A stretch of DNA of 64,000 nt from Rugosimonospora acidiphila. GTDB lineage: Bacteria > Actinomycetota > Actinomycetes > Mycobacteriales > Micromonosporaceae. The stretch's first letter is position 1; every line of letters begins with the position of its first letter. Location: NCBI RefSeq assembly GCF_039543385.1, contig NZ_BAABJQ010000003.1, positions 186,001 to 250,000 on the forward strand, read 5' to 3'. Both the position numbers and the translations under genes were made by a program. Shown here one piece after another: positions 9,233-18,155 of the stretch. The notes below the pieces were generated by a model that ran no database searches, was not told the origin of the DNA, and saw nothing but the letters and a program-made list of their open reading frames with translations.

Positions 9233-10338
9233 TGGGACTTGTCGTTCGGGTAGAACTGGTCGACGTTCGCGGCCGTGAGCACCCGGTTGACCTGATAGGA
9301 GGCGAGCGGCTTGTTCATCGCCGTGGCGATCGCCGCCTCGATCCAGTTCCAGCCCTCGGCGTACGGCTGGTAGTCGATGGCAGCGACGAGAACTCCCGCG
9401 TTGCTGGTGTCACGAAGCGCGATGCGCGCTGCCGAATCGCCGCCGTTGCTCACCGCGAGGATGTCGTCCTTGCGTCCGGCGGCCTTGGCGGCGTTGATCG
9501 CGCCGATGACCGGTTCGTCGCCGTAGGACACGACCAGGACCACGTCCTTCGGGTGGGCGGTGAGGAAATCCGTGAAGGTGCTGGCCGCCGACGAGGTCGG
9601 ATCCTGACCGGGCGGTGTGAGCATCGTCGTGTTCGCCGCCGGGATGCCCAGCTTCGCCTCGGCTTCGGCGAAGGACGCCTTGACCCGGGTGTCACAGGGA
9701 GTGCAGTTGGCCGATGTGATGCCGGCGACGAGGACCGTGCGGCCCTTCCACGCGCCGGCCATCTTCGCCTTCGCCTGGTCGGCCAGCGCGTCGGTGGCCA
9801 GTTTGCCGACCTGCTCGTCGTCGACACCGAAATGCGCCACGTTCTTGAAGCTTCCGTCGATCATGACGATCTTGGCGTGGTCGCGCTCGACCGCGTTGTA
9901 GGTCGCGTCGTTCATCTGGCCCGAGCCGATCACCGTGGGCTGCTTGACGGCGATCTGCTGGTAGGCGCTCAGCTCAGTGTCGTATTTGAAGTTCAGGTCC
10001 GACTGATCGAGGCTCACCCCGTAGAACTTGGCCGCGGCCTTCATCCCTTGCGACCAGGTCGCGAAGTACGGGTAGCTCAGGCTGGGGTTGAGGAAGGCGA
10101 ACCGGTAGTGCTCGGGGAGCTTCTTCGGGACAGCGAACAGCGGGCGCACCTTGTACGCACCGGTCGCCGCGGCGACCTCGGCTGCGGTGTAGGTCGCGCC
10201 GGCCGGGGCACTGTCGTTCGAGCTGCCCCCGGTCGACGAACCGCCGTCACCGTTCTTGCTTGATGCACACGCCGAGCTTGCCGCGATGAGTGCTACGCCG
10301 CACAGCACCAGCGTGGTCTTGCGCCAGAGCGATCTCAC
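9229..10338 (-). CDS. sugar ABC transporter substrate-binding lipoprotein
   Basis: 369 residues. GTG at 10338 is chosen because GGAAGGAAG lies 7 bp upstream and the protein then starts with basic residues, a hydrophobic stretch and a lipobox-like SSAC, giving a lipid-anchored mature protein with a Ser/Gly-rich linker. The rest is a periplasmic-binding-protein type 1 fold of the ribose/xylose cluster (FLNPSLSYPYFATWSQGMKAAA; DVVLVVSYGDEPVIGAINAAKAAG). A Cys pair sits in NCTPCDTR. It is the first gene of a four-gene operon and lies 123 bp from the divergent LacI regulator, with operator-like sites in the gap. The ligand is unknown; the GH99-like partner suggests a sugar. Confidence 0.92.
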   Translation of the reverse strand: MRSLWRKTTLVLCGVALIAASSACASSKNGDGGSSTGGSSNDSAPAGATYTAAEVAAATGAYKVRPLFAVPKKLPEHYRFAFLNPSLSYPYFATWSQGMKAAAKFYGVSLDQSDLNFKYDTELSAYQQIAVKQPTVIGSGQMNDATYNAVERDHAKIVMIDGSFKNVAHFGVDDEQVGKLATDALADQAKAKMAGAWKGRTVLVAGITSANCTPCDTRVKASFAEAEAKLGIPAANTTMLTPPGQDPTSSAASTFTDFLTAHPKDVVLVVSYGDEPVIGAINAAKAAGRKDDILAVSNGGDSAARIALRDTSNAGVLVAAIDYQPYAEGWNWIEAAIATAMNKPLASYQVNRVLTAANVDQFYPNDKSQ

Positions 10339-10393
10339 GTGCGTGCTTCCTTCCAGGCGATCCCGCGCCACCCGGTGCGGACGCCGCGGGCAC

Positions 10394-10405
10394 TGAAATG
10401 GTTCA
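10394..10405. promoter_or_regulatory. candidate LacI-family operator, site 1
   Basis: TGAAATGGTTCA lies in the spacer between the divergent transporter operon and the LacI-family gene. It matches 10 of 12 positions of the TGAAACGTTTCA palindrome common among LacI-family operators, and two more 10/12 matches precede the GH140-like gene. It could control both divergent promoters. Confidence 0.5.
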
Positions 10406-10418
10406 ACGCTGCGGTACG

Positions 10419-10435
10419 CTAGCTTCCGGCGCTAG
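10419..10435. promoter_or_regulatory. CTAGC-N7-GCTAG dyad upstream of the LacI-family gene
   Basis: Perfect 5-bp arms (CTAGC and GCTAG) are separated by TTCCGGC, 15 bp before the ribosome binding site of the regulator gene. It may be an autoregulatory site. The short arms mean chance cannot be excluded. Confidence 0.3.
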
Positions 10436-10461
10436 ACACGTCAAGGTTCGGGAGGCGTTCG

Positions 10462-11553
10462 GTGGCGGTTCGGAAAGCTAAAACCTCGGTCAACGGCGTG
10501 CCGCCGGGCCGGTCCGTGACCATCAAGGAGGTCGCGGCTGCGGCGGAGGTCAGCCTCGGTACGGTGAGCAACGTCTTGAACCGTCCCAACATGGTCTCCG
10601 ACGAGACGCGGCTGAAGGTGCTCGAGGCGATCGACCGGCTGGGGTTCGTCCGCAACGCCGGCGCTTCGCTGCTGCGGGGCGGGCGCGCTCGCACGATCGG
10701 GCTCATCACGCTCGACGTCCGCAACCCGTTCTTCACCGAGCTCGCGCATGGAGTCGAGGACGCCGCGCGCGACGCCGGATATTTGCTCTTCCTCTGCAGC
10801 TCCGACGAGGACCGCGCGAAGGAGAAGCGGTACCTGGAGGTGCTGGAGGAGCAGCGGGTGAACGGGGTGTTGATCAGTCCGGTGAACGAACGGGACAACC
10901 TTCTGCAGTGGCTGCGGGGCCGCGGTACGGCCGTGGTGCTGCTGGGGCGCGAGCGCCGCGACTTCTGCTCCGTGCGCGTCGACGACATGACCGGCGGCGA
11001 ACTGGCCGCGGAGCATCTTCTTGACCTGGGCCATCGCCGGCTGGCCTTCGTCACCGCCTCGCTGGCGATTGACCAATACCGCATTCGTCTCGCGGGCGTG
11101 CGCCGCGCGCTGGCCCGGCGAGAGTTACCGGACGACGCGTGCGAGGTCGTCGAGGTCGGGTCGCTGGGTACCGCCGCCGAAGGACGCGCGGCCTCCGACG
11201 TGCTGGTCGCCGACCATCCCGAGGTGACCGGCGTCGTCTGCGGCAACGACCTCCTCGCGTTCGGCGTCATCGCCGGCCTGGTGCGCCACGGCATCCGAGT
11301 TCCCGACGACATCTCCGTCGTCGGGTACGACGACATCGAGCTGGCTCAACAGAGTCCGCTGCCGCTCACGACGATCCGGCAGCCGACGCAGGAGCTCGGT
11401 CGCATCGCCACCAACCTCCTGATCGAGGAAGGCCAGCGCGCGGCCGCCCACGCGCACCAGCAGATCGTCTTCCAGCCGGAGCTCGTCGTGCGCGACTCTA
11501 CGAAACGAGCGCGCCGCTCCTCCACGCCGCGGCGGCGCGCCCCGCAACGGTAG
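10462..11553 (+). CDS. LacI-family transcriptional regulator
   Basis: 363 residues from GTG at 10462 with GGGAGG six bases upstream. Residues about 18-70 form the LacI helix-turn-helix and hinge (VTIKEVAAAAEVSLGTVSNVLNRP, then the LRGGRARTIGLI transition), followed by the two-lobed periplasmic-binding-like effector domain with the usual VVGYDDIELAQQSPLPLTTIRQP C-terminal signature. A basic tail (RARRSSTPRRRAPQR) ends the protein. It is divergent from the sugar-uptake operon and 212 bp before the GH140-like gene, with operator-like sites on both sides, so it very likely represses this sugar-use locus until its ligand is present. The inducer is unknown. Confidence 0.95.
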   Translation: MAVRKAKTSVNGVPPGRSVTIKEVAAAAEVSLGTVSNVLNRPNMVSDETRLKVLEAIDRLGFVRNAGASLLRGGRARTIGLITLDVRNPFFTELAHGVEDAARDAGYLLFLCSSDEDRAKEKRYLEVLEEQRVNGVLISPVNERDNLLQWLRGRGTAVVLLGRERRDFCSVRVDDMTGGELAAEHLLDLGHRRLAFVTASLAIDQYRIRLAGVRRALARRELPDDACEVVEVGSLGTAAEGRAASDVLVADHPEVTGVVCGNDLLAFGVIAGLVRHGIRVPDDISVVGYDDIELAQQSPLPLTTIRQPTQELGRIATNLLIEEGQRAAAHAHQQIVFQPELVVRDSTKRARRSSTPRRRAPQR

Positions 11554-11658
11554 GCAAGAGCTTCCCCGACACCCTGCCCCGCCCCATGCCGAGCACCGGT
11601 CGTGCCGCGTGCATTGACGCACTGCTTCGAATCACATAGCATACGGCGGAGTCGATGG

Positions 11659-11670
11659 TTGAAACGTTCT
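11659..11670. promoter_or_regulatory. candidate LacI-family operator, site 2
   Basis: TGAAACGTTCTA, a 10/12 match to TGAAACGTTTCA, lies about 96 bp before the GH140-like start codon. See the matching sites at 10394 and 11736. Confidence 0.45.
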
Positions 11671-11735
11671 ACTCCACAGATGCGGCGCCACAGGCGCCTC
11701 ACACGTCATGCACGGACTGTCTGTAGGGCACATCA

Positions 11736-11747
11736 AGAAACATTTCA
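11736..11747. promoter_or_regulatory. candidate LacI-family operator, site 3
   Basis: AGAAACATTTCA (10/12 match to TGAAACGTTTCA, with inner arms GAAA/TTTC) ends 18 bp before the GH140-like start, just upstream of its AGGTGG ribosome binding site. A bound repressor here would block the start of the transcript. The spacing from site 2 is 77 bp, compatible with looping. Confidence 0.45.
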
Positions 11748-11765
11748 AAGAATGAGGTGGAGTCT

Positions 11766-13517
11766 ATGTCCCTCCATCGGCGCCGTCACGCATCCGCGGC
11801 GGCCATCGCGGTCCTCATCACCTTGGCGGTCGGCCTCAACACTCCGGCGAACGCCGCGGGATCCGGGCTCGCGGGTGCCGCGCCATCGGCACCGCAGGGC
11901 CCAACGCTGTCGGCGCAAACCTGGCAGGCTGTCGAGTTCACGCTGCACAGCACGGTCAGCTACCAGGATCCGTATCGAGACGTGGACCTGACCGCCACGT
12001 TCAGCGGACCGAACGGCCAGCGCCTGACCATGCCGGGCTTCTGGGACGGCGGCGACACGTGGCGCGTCCGGTTCGCACCGCCCACCCCGGGCCGATGGCA
12101 GCTCACGACCACAAGCACCGACGCCACCAACGCCGGCCTCGACAACCACCACGGCACGGTCCTGGCCCGCCGATACACCGGCGACCTGGCGATATACCAG
12201 CACGGCTTCCTTCGCACCAGCGCGAACGGCCGATACCTGACCTACGCGGACGGCACGCCGTTCTTCTGGCTCGGTGACAACGAGCAGAGCAACCTCACCG
12301 GCCAGACCAGGCTCAACGAGTCGAACGACCCGAGGTTCTCATCCCAGTTCAAGGGAATCGTCGACACCCGCGTCAAGCAGGGCTTCAACGTGATCTGGAA
12401 CGAAACCTTCGCCAACAACGGTGGCAACTCCAACGAGGGCGGGCCCGACTGGATCGATGGCACGTTCCACACCCTCAATCCGCAGTTCTGGGACAACATC
12501 GACCAACGGATCGGCTACATCGCCGGCAAGGGCGTCGTGGACGCGATAACGATGGGGACCGGCGTCAGCCTGACCGATGCCACCAAGGATCAACTCCCGG
12601 AGTACGAACGCCTCGCGCGGTACATGGTGGCCCGCTATGCGGCCTACCCGATGGTCTGGCTGACGGCGCAGGAATTCGACCAGCCCGGCAACTGCGCCGA
12701 GTGCTGGGAGCAGGTCGCGCAGGTCTTCGCCGACACAGATCCGTATCTCCACCCCACCTCGCTGCACAACTATCCCATCTTCGCCGGCGGCGGGGTCGAG
12801 CCCCGCGACCAGTCCTGGTACGGACTCGTCACCCTTCAGGAAGGGCACAACACGGTCGACGGCGTCGCGGACTACTGGCTGAAGCAGTACCAGCAAACAC
12901 CGACTCGCCCGGTCGTAGAAGCCGAAGCGAACTACGAAGGCATCGACGTTTTCTGGGAGAACAACGCGATCGTGCAGAACTGGCAGACACGTGAAAGCGC
13001 GTGGAAGGCACGGGTCGGGGGTGTCGCTGGTAACGACTACGGCGCGGCGGGGGTCTGGTGGACGTGCTGGAACGCCCAGGATCCGGATGGGAACTGCCAG
13101 AGCTTCGGCAGCACGCCCTGGAACGAGGGACTGTTTCTGCCGGGCGCTACGCAGATGGGCTACCTGAAGTCCTTCTTCACCTCGCTGCCGTGGTGGCAGC
13201 TCGCACCGGCTCCGACCGCCATCACCTGGGCGGACACCGCGCCGACCGACACGCAACTCGCGTTCGCGTCCACGACTCCGGACCGCTCGCGCACCGTCGT
13301 GTATTACCCGCACCGGCTCGACGCGGGCCAGCCCTACACCGGCACCCTCACCGACCTGACCCCTGGCCGATACAGCATGAAGTGGTTCGACCCCCGGACC
13401 GGCCGATACACGGCCGCCGGCTCGTTCAACATCACGCACGCGCACGCCACCGCGCAGCTGCCGCCCGAGCCCTCCGCTACGGACGACTGGACGCTGCTCG
13501 TCAGTAGGGGAGCCTGA
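11766..13517 (+). CDS. secreted DUF4038 / GH140-like glycoside hydrolase
   Basis: 583 residues. ATG at 11766 follows AGGTGG at 11755-11760, and an Ala-rich signal peptide covers the first 35 or so residues. Residues about 40-130 form a DUF5060-like beta domain, then a DUF4038 TIM barrel begins at YADGTPFFWLGDNE and contains TAQEFDQP and VVEAEANYEG with candidate catalytic Glu residues. The C-terminal 90 residues (TVVYYPHRLDAGQ, YSMKWFDPRTGRYTAAG) fit the small collagen-binding-like domain usually appended to DUF4038. Characterised GH140 members are apiosidases acting on rhamnogalacturonan-II side chains, but DUF4038 is broader. Flanking operator-like sites place it under the neighbouring LacI regulator. 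Confidence 0.85.
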   Translation: MSLHRRRHASAAAIAVLITLAVGLNTPANAAGSGLAGAAPSAPQGPTLSAQTWQAVEFTLHSTVSYQDPYRDVDLTATFSGPNGQRLTMPGFWDGGDTWRVRFAPPTPGRWQLTTTSTDATNAGLDNHHGTVLARRYTGDLAIYQHGFLRTSANGRYLTYADGTPFFWLGDNEQSNLTGQTRLNESNDPRFSSQFKGIVDTRVKQGFNVIWNETFANNGGNSNEGGPDWIDGTFHTLNPQFWDNIDQRIGYIAGKGVVDAITMGTGVSLTDATKDQLPEYERLARYMVARYAAYPMVWLTAQEFDQPGNCAECWEQVAQVFADTDPYLHPTSLHNYPIFAGGGVEPRDQSWYGLVTLQEGHNTVDGVADYWLKQYQQTPTRPVVEAEANYEGIDVFWENNAIVQNWQTRESAWKARVGGVAGNDYGAAGVWWTCWNAQDPDGNCQSFGSTPWNEGLFLPGATQMGYLKSFFTSLPWWQLAPAPTAITWADTAPTDTQLAFASTTPDRSRTVVYYPHRLDAGQPYTGTLTDLTPGRYSMKWFDPRTGRYTAAGSFNITHAHATAQLPPEPSATDDWTLLVSRGA

Positions 13518-13614
13518 TCAGCGACCAGCGCCAGCCGCTGAGCACGGCGCTCGCCGGCCGATCCAGCAGGCCGGCCGGGCACGATCAGCCTCCGGGCAAG
13601 GTAGCCCAGTAGCA

Positions 13615-13648
13615 GGGGAGCGGGCCAGACGAGGCTGGCCCGCTCCCC
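13615..13648 (+). terminator. strong terminator hairpin after the GH140-like gene
   Basis: Perfect 14-bp arms GGGGAGCGGGCCAG / CTGGCCCGCTCCCC surround a 6-nt loop, without a T-tract. It separates the GH140-like and GH2 genes, so the GH2 gene probably has its own promoter in 13650-13720. Confidence 0.7.
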
Positions 13649-13733
13649 ACCGGCCCGGTGACCACCAAGCCCCGGGTCGAAGGGGTCGGGCTAACCCCCG
13701 TTGCAGAGAACCCGCCGCTGTGAAGGAGCCGAA

Positions 13734-16700
13734 ATGTCAGGCATCACGCACCGATCCCAGATCACCCGGCGCGATGTGCTGAAGGGTGCGGGAGCCGCGG
13801 CGGTGGGTCTCGCGCTGCCCGCCGCGGTCGATCGTCCGGCGCGGGCGGCCACCGAGATGCCAGCGGCGCGGCAAACGCTGGACCTGGCGGGCAGGTGGGA
13901 ATTCGGTACCGACGGCTCGACGTTCCCGTACTCGGTGGCCGTGCCGAACTTCCTCGCCCCGGTGGGCTGGTGGATCTACACGCCAGCCGACTTCCCGGAG
14001 GAGACCGAGCGGATCGCGAGCTACGGCTACGACGCGACGTCGCTCACCGAGGGGTGGTACCGGCATGCCGTCGAGATCCCGGACTCGTGGGCGGGCAAGC
14101 GCGTCGAGTTGCAGTGCGACGGTATCGCGATGTACTCGGAGATCAGCGTCAACGGAACCCTGCTGGAATCGTCGTGGGGGATGTGGCGCACCCACCGGCT
14201 GGACATCACCGAGCACCTGCAGGCCGGGCAGCCCGTCACGATCTCGGTGTACGTGAAAATGGATCTGCAGGCCGACCGCTACTCACACGGTGAGTTCGCC
14301 GGGATCGGGCGTGAGGCCACCTCGCGGGCACTCGGCATCTGGGAGTCGGTCCGGCTGGTCGCCACCGCGCCGATCCTGATCGACGACGTCTTCTTCAAAC
14401 CGCGAACCGACGGCGCGGACATCGACGTCACGATCGCCAACCACTCGACGTCCGACACGACATTGAGCGTCCGGAACGTGGCGACGGCGGTCAGTGGCGG
14501 CGAGAAGCTGTTCGAGCACGTTGCCCCGCTCGTGGTAGGCGCAGGCGGCACCGGGATGATCAGCGCCTCGGCGTCAGCGGTACAGCCGCGACTGTGGTCG
14601 CCCGACGACCCGGTGCTGTACCTGCTCACCACGACCGTCGAGCGCGACGGCGAAGTCCTCGACGAGGTGACCAACCGGGTTGGATTCCGGACGTTCGAGG
14701 TAAGGGGCAACGCGTTCTACCTCAACGGCAAACCGTACTGGCTGCGCGGCGCGGGCCAGTTGCCGACGGTCATGGTCGGCCGGGACAAGATCCCGCAGAT
14801 GCGCCAGTGGCTCGGGCTGCTGCGAGAGGACAACGTGCGGGTGACCCGCATGCACATGGGCCCCGCACCCTCACCCTGGTTCGACCTGACCGACGAGCTC
14901 GGCATGGGCGTGGACATGGAGGGCATTCGCCAGTGGGCCTTCGACGGGGTTCCCGCGCCGGCCGACGTCTACGTCCAGGCCTGGACCGAGGAGATGCTCG
15001 ACGTCATCCGGCGCCTGCGCAACCACCCGAGCATTCTGCTGTGGACTACCGGCAACGAAATGGGCCCCTACGATCTGCCGAGCTGGACCGTGCTGTCGGA
15101 CCTCAACAAGGCGATCCGCGCGGCCGACCCCACCCGGCCACTGGTTGCCGACTCGGAGTACATCCGCGACCCGACGACCTACGAGTCGACCCTGAAACCG
15201 GCGGGGATCGACGATGGCGACGTCGACGACGCCCATCTCTATTTCGGCTGGTACCAGCAGTCAGCCTTCGTCCTGGACGCCGGGCAGACCAACGGCGGCT
15301 CACAATCGGACTCCGATCGTCCGTTCATCAGCGCCGAGATGGGCACCGGCTATCCGGACTTCCACACCGGCCGCCCCGAGGACACGTACCTGAACCTGGT
15401 GCACTCGCCGCAGGCCTGGGTGGGCGCCCATGCCTCCGACGCCGACCCGAAGATCTTCCTCGCCACCCACGCCCTGCTCACCAAAGAGCTCGCCGAGATG
15501 CTGCGACGCACTCGTGACCAGGGGCGCGGCACCGCGGGATTCCTGTTGTTCTCCGCCACGACCTGGTTCCAGGACTTCTACAGCAACCCACACCCCACCC
15601 CGTTTCCGGTGAACGAGGGGGTCCGGCTCGCCTACCAGCCGGTGCTGGTGTCACTCGACGACTCCGCCCGGCACTTCTACGCCGGCGAGCAGTTCCAGAC
15701 CCGGGTGGTCGTGGTCAACGACGACCTGGAGCACGGCGACTACGGCCCCGTGACGCTCTCGTGCGACATCCTCGACGCCAACGGCCAGCGATTGGCTGCC
15801 GCCGGGTCCGTCCAGCTGCCGGCGCTGCCGTACCACGGGAACGTGCCCGCGGACGTCACCCTGGCCGTGCCGGCGAGCCTGGCAGCCGAGCGGGTCGCCG
15901 CCGTCCTGCACCTGGTGGTCATGGACGGCTCCACGACGGTCTCGGAGAACCGGTACGACATCGTGATCGCGACCCGCGCGTACGTTGCCGCCGGTTCCGC
16001 CGGTGGGGCGGACAGCGTGTGGCTGTACGACCCCACCGGTGCGACCCGGCCATCCCTGGACACCGTAGGGCTGCGCTACACCACCGTCGGCAGCCTCGCC
16101 GGCCTCGCTGCGGAACCCCCCGACCTGCTCGTCATCGGCAAGGACGCCGTCGACGACACGGCTCTCGCCGCGAACCTGCACGACTACGCCGACGCCGGCG
16201 GCCGGGTGGTCATCCTTGAGGGCGGCGACCGCACACGCGAACTCTTCCCGGCCGAGATAGCAGAGGTCCAGACTGTCGACGGTGAGGTCGTGACCCCGGT
16301 CCACGACGACGCCAGCCCGTTCGCGGGCATGGACCCGATGGACATGCGCTGGTGGCGACACGACGACGGCAGCAAACCCTACGTCACACACACAGCCATG
16401 CAGTTCGACGGCCTGAACGCCGTCAACATCGCCCGGCTCGGCATATACACGGCGCCGGGCCGGCCAACCACCACGCCATCGTTCGATGAGCGGTCCGGGT
16501 ACCCGATCTTCCTGAAGAAGACGACGCCCGAGTCGAACGGGTACCTTGTCGTCTCCGAGCTGACCACCTCGACCTCGGCTACCGTTGACCCGCTCGCCGG
16601 CAGGCTGCTCGCCAACCTGCTCGCTATCCCGCCCTCCGTACCGCTCGACCCACCACCGCCGAGCTGGGACGGCTTCACAGAGAGCTTCGAGAACGGGCTC

Positions 16701-17201
16701 GGCGCGTGGTCCGTGGACAAGGGCACCCTGGTGGTCTCGACAGCGAAGGCCCGCACCGGTGCGCACAGCCTAGGGAAGAACACAGCCGGGCCCGGCGTCA
16801 TTTACCGCCAGGCCACATCCGCCCACGGCATTGTCACTCTCTGGTTCTACGACGACGCCAGCGCGACGGACACCATCTTCGTCACGCGCGTCGACGACGA
16901 CCCCGAGACCGGACACTTCCGCGGCATCGGCGTCCGCACGGATATCAACCGGAACAACTACATCCTGCGTATCGATGCTACCTTCAGCGCCACGCCGATC
17001 GCACGGACGACCGGATGGCACCAGTTCCGTTGGGACTACACGTCCGGCGTCGGCGTCACCATGTCCATCGATGACCAGCAGATCGCGACCGCGGCCGGGC
17101 TCACCACGTTCAACACCATCGCGCTGGGCGACTGGTGGGGGATCGCCTCCCAATCGGGCGTCGAATTCGTCGACGACATCACCGTCACGGTGACGTCCTG
17201 A
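13734..17201 (+). CDS. Tat-exported glycoside hydrolase family 2 enzyme
   Basis: 1155 residues from ATG at 13734 with AAGGAG five bases upstream. A twin-arginine signal (ITRRDVLKGAGAAAVGLALP) directs export. GH2 domains follow in order: sugar-binding jelly roll (about 45-200, with WYRHAVEIP and GIAMYSEISVNG), an Ig-like domain (about 215-320), and the TIM barrel. TTGNEMGP gives acid/base Glu442 and FISAEMGTGY gives nucleophile Glu535. The long C-terminus holds extra beta domains, a glutamine-amidotransferase-like segment (VGKDAVDD to RVVILEGGD) and a terminal LamG-like fold (about 980-1155, SFENGLGAWSVDKG). GH2 members include beta-galactosidases, mannosidases and glucuronidases; specificity is not readable here. 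It is probably part of the same plant-glycan locus. Confidence 0.93.
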   Translation: MSGITHRSQITRRDVLKGAGAAAVGLALPAAVDRPARAATEMPAARQTLDLAGRWEFGTDGSTFPYSVAVPNFLAPVGWWIYTPADFPEETERIASYGYDATSLTEGWYRHAVEIPDSWAGKRVELQCDGIAMYSEISVNGTLLESSWGMWRTHRLDITEHLQAGQPVTISVYVKMDLQADRYSHGEFAGIGREATSRALGIWESVRLVATAPILIDDVFFKPRTDGADIDVTIANHSTSDTTLSVRNVATAVSGGEKLFEHVAPLVVGAGGTGMISASASAVQPRLWSPDDPVLYLLTTTVERDGEVLDEVTNRVGFRTFEVRGNAFYLNGKPYWLRGAGQLPTVMVGRDKIPQMRQWLGLLREDNVRVTRMHMGPAPSPWFDLTDELGMGVDMEGIRQWAFDGVPAPADVYVQAWTEEMLDVIRRLRNHPSILLWTTGNEMGPYDLPSWTVLSDLNKAIRAADPTRPLVADSEYIRDPTTYESTLKPAGIDDGDVDDAHLYFGWYQQSAFVLDAGQTNGGSQSDSDRPFISAEMGTGYPDFHTGRPEDTYLNLVHSPQAWVGAHASDADPKIFLATHALLTKELAEMLRRTRDQGRGTAGFLLFSATTWFQDFYSNPHPTPFPVNEGVRLAYQPVLVSLDDSARHFYAGEQFQTRVVVVNDDLEHGDYGPVTLSCDILDANGQRLAAAGSVQLPALPYHGNVPADVTLAVPASLAAERVAAVLHLVVMDGSTTVSENRYDIVIATRAYVAAGSAGGADSVWLYDPTGATRPSLDTVGLRYTTVGSLAGLAAEPPDLLVIGKDAVDDTALAANLHDYADAGGRVVILEGGDRTRELFPAEIAEVQTVDGEVVTPVHDDASPFAGMDPMDMRWWRHDDGSKPYVTHTAMQFDGLNAVNIARLGIYTAPGRPTTTPSFDERSGYPIFLKKTTPESNGYLVVSELTTSTSATVDPLAGRLLANLLAIPPSVPLDPPPPSWDGFTESFENGLGAWSVDKGTLVVSTAKARTGAHSLGKNTAGPGVIYRQATSAHGIVTLWFYDDASATDTIFVTRVDDDPETGHFRGIGVRTDINRNNYILRIDATFSATPIARTTGWHQFRWDYTSGVGVTMSIDDQQIATAAGLTTFNTIALGDWWGIASQSGVEFVDDITVTVTS

Positions 17202-17292
17202 CCGCCGCCCTATGCCGAGACCAGTAGGTTCGCGCGCACCCGAGGGACCGGGATCGCCGGTGCCGGCGGCGGCCCGCTGGTAGACATGAGCC

Positions 17293-17727
17293 ATGGCAGA
17301 AGATGGTGCCGGCCCGGACGGGACGGACGCGATGGGTGGCGGGGCCGGGCCGCCGGCCAGCGGGGACCGGCCGGCGTTCGTGCTGCACGAACACCGGCGG
17401 CCGACCCACCATTTCGACCTGCGGCTTGAGGAGCGTGGGGTGCTGCGCTCCTTCGCACTGCCGCGCGGCCTGCCGGTCGACGCGACCCAGCACCGGCTGG
17501 CCATCGAGGTGCCCGACCACGACCTGGCGCACCTGACCTACCAGGACGCCGACAAGTCGATCGCCGACCTGGGCTGGTGGGAGGAGCACGATCGCAACCA
17601 GCGCCGGCTGCTGTTCACCTTGCACGGGCGCGGCACGCCACGCCGCTACGCGCTCATCCGCACCGGCGAAGGCTGGCTGCTGCGCCAGACCAGGGAGCAG
17701 CCGGGGCCCGGCGCGCCTGCCGCCTGA
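17293..17727 (+). CDS. stand-alone LigD-type 3'-phosphoesterase domain protein
   Basis: 144 residues. After about 25 Gly/Ala-rich residues comes the compact phosphoesterase domain of bacterial NHEJ ligase LigD, with the HEHRRPTHHFDLRLE motif (metal-binding His and Asp/Arg cluster), the LPRGLPVDATQHRLAIEVPDH stretch and GWWEEHD. In LigD this domain trims 3' phosphates and ribonucleotides at DNA ends. Here neither ligase nor polymerase domain is present, and no Ku gene is nearby. Free-standing versions are common in Actinomycetota. It starts 91 bp after the GH2 gene with no sign of functional linkage to the sugar genes. Confidence 0.88.
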   Translation: MAEDGAGPDGTDAMGGGAGPPASGDRPAFVLHEHRRPTHHFDLRLEERGVLRSFALPRGLPVDATQHRLAIEVPDHDLAHLTYQDADKSIADLGWWEEHDRNQRRLLFTLHGRGTPRRYALIRTGEGWLLRQTREQPGPGAPAA

Positions 17728-18155
17728 CGGCTGGAAAGCCTCGTCGCGCGCTCAACTGATTCCGGCAACTCGAACCAGCGAGATTCCCCATCCAGCGGAC
17801 CGCCGCGAAAGCGAACGCGAACACCTTGACCCATGCGCACCCCCTCACGGTGATGTCGCCACCCAGGACATCACATACGCGGCACCGCCTGAACACCACC
17901 AGCCGTCGCCGTCGCCGGCCGGGTGGCTTCTCGGTCGAGGTCGACCACGCCGATGTGGTGGGAAGGTGGGACGATGCGGTGCGGGCGGCCGAGGGCGTGG
18001 TGACTGGGAGGAGGCGATCTCGGCGGTCAGCGCGGTCGCTCAACGCCTATGCACCAGACGCCTACGCCGGTGCCGTAACCTTGACCTGGCGGCCGCGCAG
18101 GGCCCGTGCCCACGCATCTTTCATCAGCCCGACCCCGCAGACCCTAGGATGAGAC
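17728..18155. other. 428-bp gap without a convincing gene
   Basis: No complete gene is visible. On the minus strand a short frame ending inside the phosphoesterase gene starts near 17840 with VRVRFRGGPLDGESRWFELP, a pattern seen at the N-terminus of small actinobacterial proteins, then loses coherence, so it may be a gene remnant. Nothing else is evident apart from the likely promoter of the GH3 gene near its right end. Confidence 0.5.

Noticed and set aside
17826..18152. Plus-strand frame with SVEVDHADVVGRWDDAVRAAEG
   Set aside because: A short helical segment in an otherwise Arg/Pro/Ser-rich translation, with no ribosome binding site and no family match.
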